NCBI RefSeq assembly: GCF_014199195.1 | Contig: NZ_JACIJE010000008.1 | Span: forward strand, 62,001 to 126,000 | Origin: Neoroseomonas alkaliterrae | GTDB taxonomy: Bacteria; Pseudomonadota; Alphaproteobacteria; Acetobacterales; Acetobacteraceae | DNA: 64,000 bases | Direction: 5' to 3' | Shown here: piece by piece, positions 60,331-64,000 of the stretch | Layout of the letters: every line of letters begins with the position of its first letter | Position numbering within the stretch: the first letter of the stretch is position 1 | Notes under the pieces: generated by a model | Database searches by the model: none | What the model was told of the DNA's origin: nothing | What the model saw: the letters and a program-made list of their open reading frames with translations, nothing else | Position numbers and translations under genes: made by a program

Positions 60331-61671
60331 GTGCCGCAGATGAACCCGCTGCGCCGCATCGTGCCGCGCGGCCTGCTCGGGCGGGCGCTGCTCATCATCC
60401 TGGTGCCGCTCGTGCTGTTGCAGGTGGTGGCGCTCTACATCTTCTACGGCAGCCATCTCGACGTCATCTCGCGCCGGCTGGCCGGCGCGGTGGCGGGCGA
60501 TGTCGCGATGGTGGTCGAGCTGCTCGGGCGCAACCCGCGCCAGGAGGACCGCGGCTGGATCTTCCGCGAGGCGGCATGGCGGCTCGACCTCTCGCTCGCC
60601 TTCGAGCAGGGCGCGGTGCTGGGCCCGGCGGCAAACCGCCGCGCCTCCCTGCCGCTGCTGCCGCTGGAGGAGGACCTCGATGCGGCGATGCGCGAGCGCG
60701 TGCGCCTGCCCTTCGACACCGACTGGCAGTCCGACCCGCGCAGCGTGATCATCCGCGTCCAGCTCCCCGACGGCGTGCTGCACGTGGAGGCGGCGCGCAA
60801 GCGGCTGTTCACCGGCACGCTCTATCTCTTCGTGATCTGGGTGGTGGGTTCCTCCGCGCTGCTCTTCGGCGTCGCGGCGCTGTTCATGAAGAACCAGGTG
60901 CGCGCCGTCCGTCGCCTTGCCGAGGCGGCGGAAGCCTTCGGCCGCGGGCGCGACCTCGGCCCCATGAAGCCCGAAGGCGCTGCGGAGGCGCGGCAGGCCG
61001 CGCTCGCCTTCAACTCCATGCAGAGCCGCATCCGCCGCTTCGTGGAGAGCCGGACGGAGATGCTCGCCGGCATCAGCCACGACCTGCGCACGCCGCTGAC
61101 CCGGCTGCGCCTCGGTCTCGCCATGCTGCCCGCGGCCGCGCAGGCCGAGGCGCAGGCGATGACGCAGGACGTCGAGGAGATGGACCGGCTGATCAGCGCC
61201 TACCTCGCCTTCGCGCGCGGGGAGGGGACGGAACAGGCCGCGCCGGCCGATCTCGCCGAGCTCGTGGAGGAAGTGGCCGCCAAGGCGCGGCGCGACGGGG
61301 CGCAGGTCGATCTCGCCGTGCCGGAGGAGCCGGTGATCGCGCCGGTGCGCGCCGATGCGCTTCGCCGCTGCCTCGGCAACCTGCTCGACAATGCCCGCAA
61401 GCACGCGCGGCGCATCGCCGTGGCGCTGACGCGCGTGCCGCGCCCGGATGCCGCCGGCGCCTGGGCGATGGTCACGGTGGACGACGACGGCCCCGGCATC
61501 CCCGAGGAAAGCCGCGAGGAGGCGTTCCGGCCCTTCGCCACCTTCTCCGCCGGCGGCACGGGGCTTGGCCTTGCCATCGCGCGCGACATCGCGCGCGCGC
61601 ATGGGGGCGACATCGTGCTGGAGGACAGCCCTCTCGGCGGGTTGCGGGCGCGGGTGCGGCTGCCTGTCTGA
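60331..61671 (+). CDS. EnvZ-like sensor histidine kinase
   Basis: 446 residues. Two helices (about 16-38 and 163-186) frame a periplasmic sensor of about 125 residues; HAMP (about 187-240); phosphoacceptor H250 in AGISHDLRTPLTRLR; N box NLLDNARKHA; G1 VDDDGPGIP; G2 GGTGLGLAIARDIARAHGG. Partner of the response regulator just upstream. GTG 60331 or ATG 60340 may be the start. Signal unknown; the periplasmic domain shows no known fold by eye. Convergent with the 63-aa gene. Confidence 0.93.
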   Translation: MPQMNPLRRIVPRGLLGRALLIILVPLVLLQVVALYIFYGSHLDVISRRLAGAVAGDVAMVVELLGRNPRQEDRGWIFREAAWRLDLSLAFEQGAVLGPAANRRASLPLLPLEEDLDAAMRERVRLPFDTDWQSDPRSVIIRVQLPDGVLHVEAARKRLFTGTLYLFVIWVVGSSALLFGVAALFMKNQVRAVRRLAEAAEAFGRGRDLGPMKPEGAAEARQAALAFNSMQSRIRRFVESRTEMLAGISHDLRTPLTRLRLGLAMLPAAAQAEAQAMTQDVEEMDRLISAYLAFARGEGTEQAAPADLAELVEEVAAKARRDGAQVDLAVPEEPVIAPVRADALRRCLGNLLDNARKHARRIAVALTRVPRPDAAGAWAMVTVDDDGPGIPEESREEAFRPFATFSAGGTGLGLAIARDIARAHGGDIVLEDSPLGGLRARVRLPV

Positions 61672-61762
61672 CATCCGGCGGCCTTTGGCCCCGGGCACCG
61701 GCCCTTGGCTTCCCGCGCGGGCCCCGCCAGCCCGCGCGCCGGCATGGCGCGGCGGCGCGCGC

Positions 61763-61954
61763 TCAGCGCTTCGCGGGGGCGAGTTCGGCCTCGAGTTCGC
61801 GGATGCGGGCCTGCAGCGTCGTGCGCATCGAGCGCGAGGCGTGCGGCTTGAGACCGGCGAGCGTGTCCTTCAGTTCGCGCAGCAGGCGCTCCTTCTCGGC
61901 GCGGCTGCGCTGGATGGGGCGCGCGTCGGAGAACTGGCCTTCACGGCTTCGCAT
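61763..61954 (-). CDS. Small coiled-coil-like protein (63 aa)
   Basis: Charged helical protein: MRSREGQFSDARPIQRSRAEKERLLRELKDTLAGLK and RTTLQARIRELEAELAPAKR with heptad-like leucines. A GAGG ribosome binding site lies 8 nt upstream of ATG 61954. Not recognised. It follows sucB but a strong terminator-like hairpin (62003-62036) separates them, so it probably has its own promoter. Could be a small regulator or ribosome-associated helix. Confidence 0.6.
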   Translation of the reverse strand: MRSREGQFSDARPIQRSRAEKERLLRELKDTLAGLKPHASRSMRTTLQARIRELEAELAPAKR

Positions 61955-62002
61955 GATGGAACCTCGATGTCGTGTGGTCGCGGCCCGTCGCCGTGCAACG
62001 GC

Positions 62003-62036
62003 GCGGGCCCGGCGGGGCTTTTCCCGCCGGGCCCGC
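62003..62036 (-). terminator. 14-bp perfect hairpin after sucB
   Basis: GCGGGCCCGGCGGG (62003-62016), 6-nt loop, and its exact complement (62023-62036). It lies 20 nt after the sucB stop. No U-tract, but stability is very high. Likely ends or stabilises the sucA-sucB transcript. Confidence 0.6.
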
Positions 62037-62056
62037 CTAGAGTGGTGATGCGCGGC

Positions 62057-63277
62057 TCAGATGTCGAGCATCAGCCGGCGCGGATCCTCGATGCTCTCCT
62101 TCACGCGCACGAGGAAGGAGACGGCTTCCTTCCCGTCCACGATGCGGTGGTCGTAGGAGAGCGCGATGTACATCATCGGCCGGATCTCGACCTTGCCGCC
62201 GATCGCCATCGGGCGGTCCTGGATCTTGTGCATGCCGAGGATGCCGGACTGCGGCGGGTTGAGGATCGGCGTGGACATCAGCGAGCCGTAGATGCCGCCA
62301 TTGGTGATGGTGAAGGAGCCGCCGGCGAGCTCCTCGAGCTTCAGCGCACCGTCGCGGGCCTTCCTGCCGAAGGCGCCGATCGCCTTCTCGATCTCGGCGA
62401 AGGAAAGGGTGTCGGCGTTGCGCAGCACGGGCACCACGAGGCCGGAGGGGCCGCCCACCGCGATGCCCATGTGCACGAAGTTCTTGTAGACGATCTCGTC
62501 GCCGTCGATCTCGGCGTTGACCGCGGGGAACTCCTTCAGCGCGGCGACGCAGGCCTTCACGAAGAAGGACATGAAGCCGAGGCGGACGCCGTGCTTCTTC
62601 TCGAACACGTCCTTGTACTCGGCGCGCAGCGCCATCGCGGCACCCATGTCCACCTCGTTGAAGGTGGTGAGCATGGCCGCCGTGTTCTGCGCTTCCTTGA
62701 GGCGGCGGGCGATGGTCGCGCGCAGGCGCGTCATCTTCACCCGCTCCTCCCCGGCCTCGAGCGCGCGCGGCGCCCTGGGCGCGGCCGGCGTGGCGGCGGC
62801 GGGGGCCGGACGGGCGAGGAAGTCGAGCACGTCGCCCTTGGTGATGCGGCCGTCCTTGCCGGTGCCGGCGCCGATCGCGGCGGCGGTCGCGCCGGTCTCG
62901 GCCATCAGCTTGGCGGCGGCGGGCAGCGGGGCATGGGCGCCGGGCACGGCCACCGGGCCATGGACGGCGCGCGGCGTCTCGACATGCGGGATGGCGGGCG
63001 CGGCGGCGGCGGGCTGCGGCGCGGGCTTGGCGGCGGCCGCGGAGCCGGCGGCGATGGAGCCGAGCACGGCGCCCGGCGCGACCTCCGTGCCCTCGGCCGC
63101 GGCGATCGCCTCCAGCACGCCGGCGGCGGGGGCGTTCACCTCCACCGTCACCTTGTCGGTCTCGAGTTCCACGAGCGGCTCGTCCGCCGCCACCGCCTCC
63201 CCGACCTTCTTGAGCCAGCGCGCGACGGTCGCGGAGGAGACGCTCTCGCCGAGCGTGGGAACGAGGATGTCGGTCAT
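62057..63277 (-). CDS. sucB: Dihydrolipoyllysine-residue succinyltransferase (E2 of 2-oxoglutarate dehydrogenase)
   Basis: E2 core of the 2-oxoglutarate dehydrogenase complex in the TCA cycle. 406 residues. Lipoyl domain (about 1-75) with K42 in ETDKVTVEV; an alanine/proline-rich linker; peripheral subunit-binding domain (about 110-150, [32 protein letters not shown]); catalytic domain with H377 and D381 in [13 protein letters not shown]. Its lipoyl needs LipB (34322). Downstream of sucA on the same strand, 28 nt apart. Confidence 0.96.
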   Translation of the reverse strand: MTDILVPTLGESVSSATVARWLKKVGEAVAADEPLVELETDKVTVEVNAPAAGVLEAIAAAEGTEVAPGAVLGSIAAGSAAAAKPAPQPAAAAPAIPHVETPRAVHGPVAVPGAHAPLPAAAKLMAETGATAAAIGAGTGKDGRITKGDVLDFLARPAPAAATPAAPRAPRALEAGEERVKMTRLRATIARRLKEAQNTAAMLTTFNEVDMGAAMALRAEYKDVFEKKHGVRLGFMSFFVKACVAALKEFPAVNAEIDGDEIVYKNFVHMGIAVGGPSGLVVPVLRNADTLSFAEIEKAIGAFGRKARDGALKLEELAGGSFTITNGGIYGSLMSTPILNPPQSGILGMHKIQDRPMAIGGKVEIRPMMYIALSYDHRIVDGKEAVSFLVRVKESIEDPRRLMLDI

Positions 63278-63305
63278 GTCTGCCGTCCGTTGGTGCCGCC
63301 CCGCG

Positions 63306-64000
<695 letters not shown>

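Overview
The window is very GC-rich, densely packed bacterial chromosome with strong alphaproteobacterial character. The suggestion of Acetobacteraceae (Roseomonas-like) is an inference. It rests on base composition, the many orphan Bug/TctC and TAXI periplasmic binding proteins, a fused shikimate kinase/3-dehydroquinate synthase, an ATP12-type F1 chaperone and a MaeB-type malic enzyme. No phage genes, transposases or CRISPR arrays were seen, so this reads as core chromosome with a large transport component. One tRNA, tRNA-Leu(GAG), is present.

Layout. 1-2222: a two-gene UxaA/SuyAB-type dehydratase/lyase divergent from a GntR/UTRA regulator with an inverted repeat between them. 2260-5820: class IV aminotransferase, orphan fliI, mtnP, small lipoprotein. 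5810-9309 (minus): rplY, pth, two tandem unknown paralogues, ychF. 9520-12204: DUF2339 membrane protein. 12170-14383 (minus): two GSTs, RidA and a histidine phosphatase with overlapping ends. 14476-17999: prs, a 60-bp tandem-repeat secreted protein, phasin, COQ9/TetR-like gene, proC. 18226-22960 (minus): MFS exporter, accA, xerD, zinc alcohol dehydrogenase. 23279-25655: aroKB fusion and a DUF2889 gene. 25881-31131: methyltransferase-like, YbaY-META, J-domain/VWA pair, and a large secreted unknown. 31230-34984: maeB, an unknown gene starting at the tRNA-Leu 3' end, tRNA-Leu, lipB. 35077-37148: TAXI and Bug binding proteins. 37419-41731: rhlE, and phnD-phnE-phnE with a Pho-box-like triple repeat. 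41902-45276: CBS/BON protein behind a perfect FNR box, two Bug proteins, YcxB-like protein. 45480-47383: rarA, crcB. 47421-53192 (minus): a tripartite transporter operon (two TctC-like proteins, a TctA-TctB-like fusion, PrpF-family isomerase, DUF188 protein). 53299-57727: rluC-like, asmA, atp12, acyP. 57781-61671: ilvE divergent from marR-response regulator-histidine kinase. 61763-64000 (minus): 63-aa protein, sucB, sucA (partial).

How it works together. Genes are tightly coupled, with ATGA, GTGA or TGATG overlaps at many junctions. Gene ends are repeatedly marked by strong GC hairpins without a U-tract, and several of these belong to recognisable sequence families. Regulatory signals that can be read directly are a GntR-type inverted repeat (1448-1463), a Pho-box-like array (39067-39095), an FNR-type box with a matching -10 (42652-42665) and a MarR-type palindrome (58956-58972). 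Points most worth a second look are the paralogue pair between pth and ychF, the repeat protein at 15574, the tctC/tctC/tctAB/prpF operon with a probable CTG start for the DUF188 gene, the ATPase-less phosphonate-type importer with its Pho-like box, and the hairpin families.
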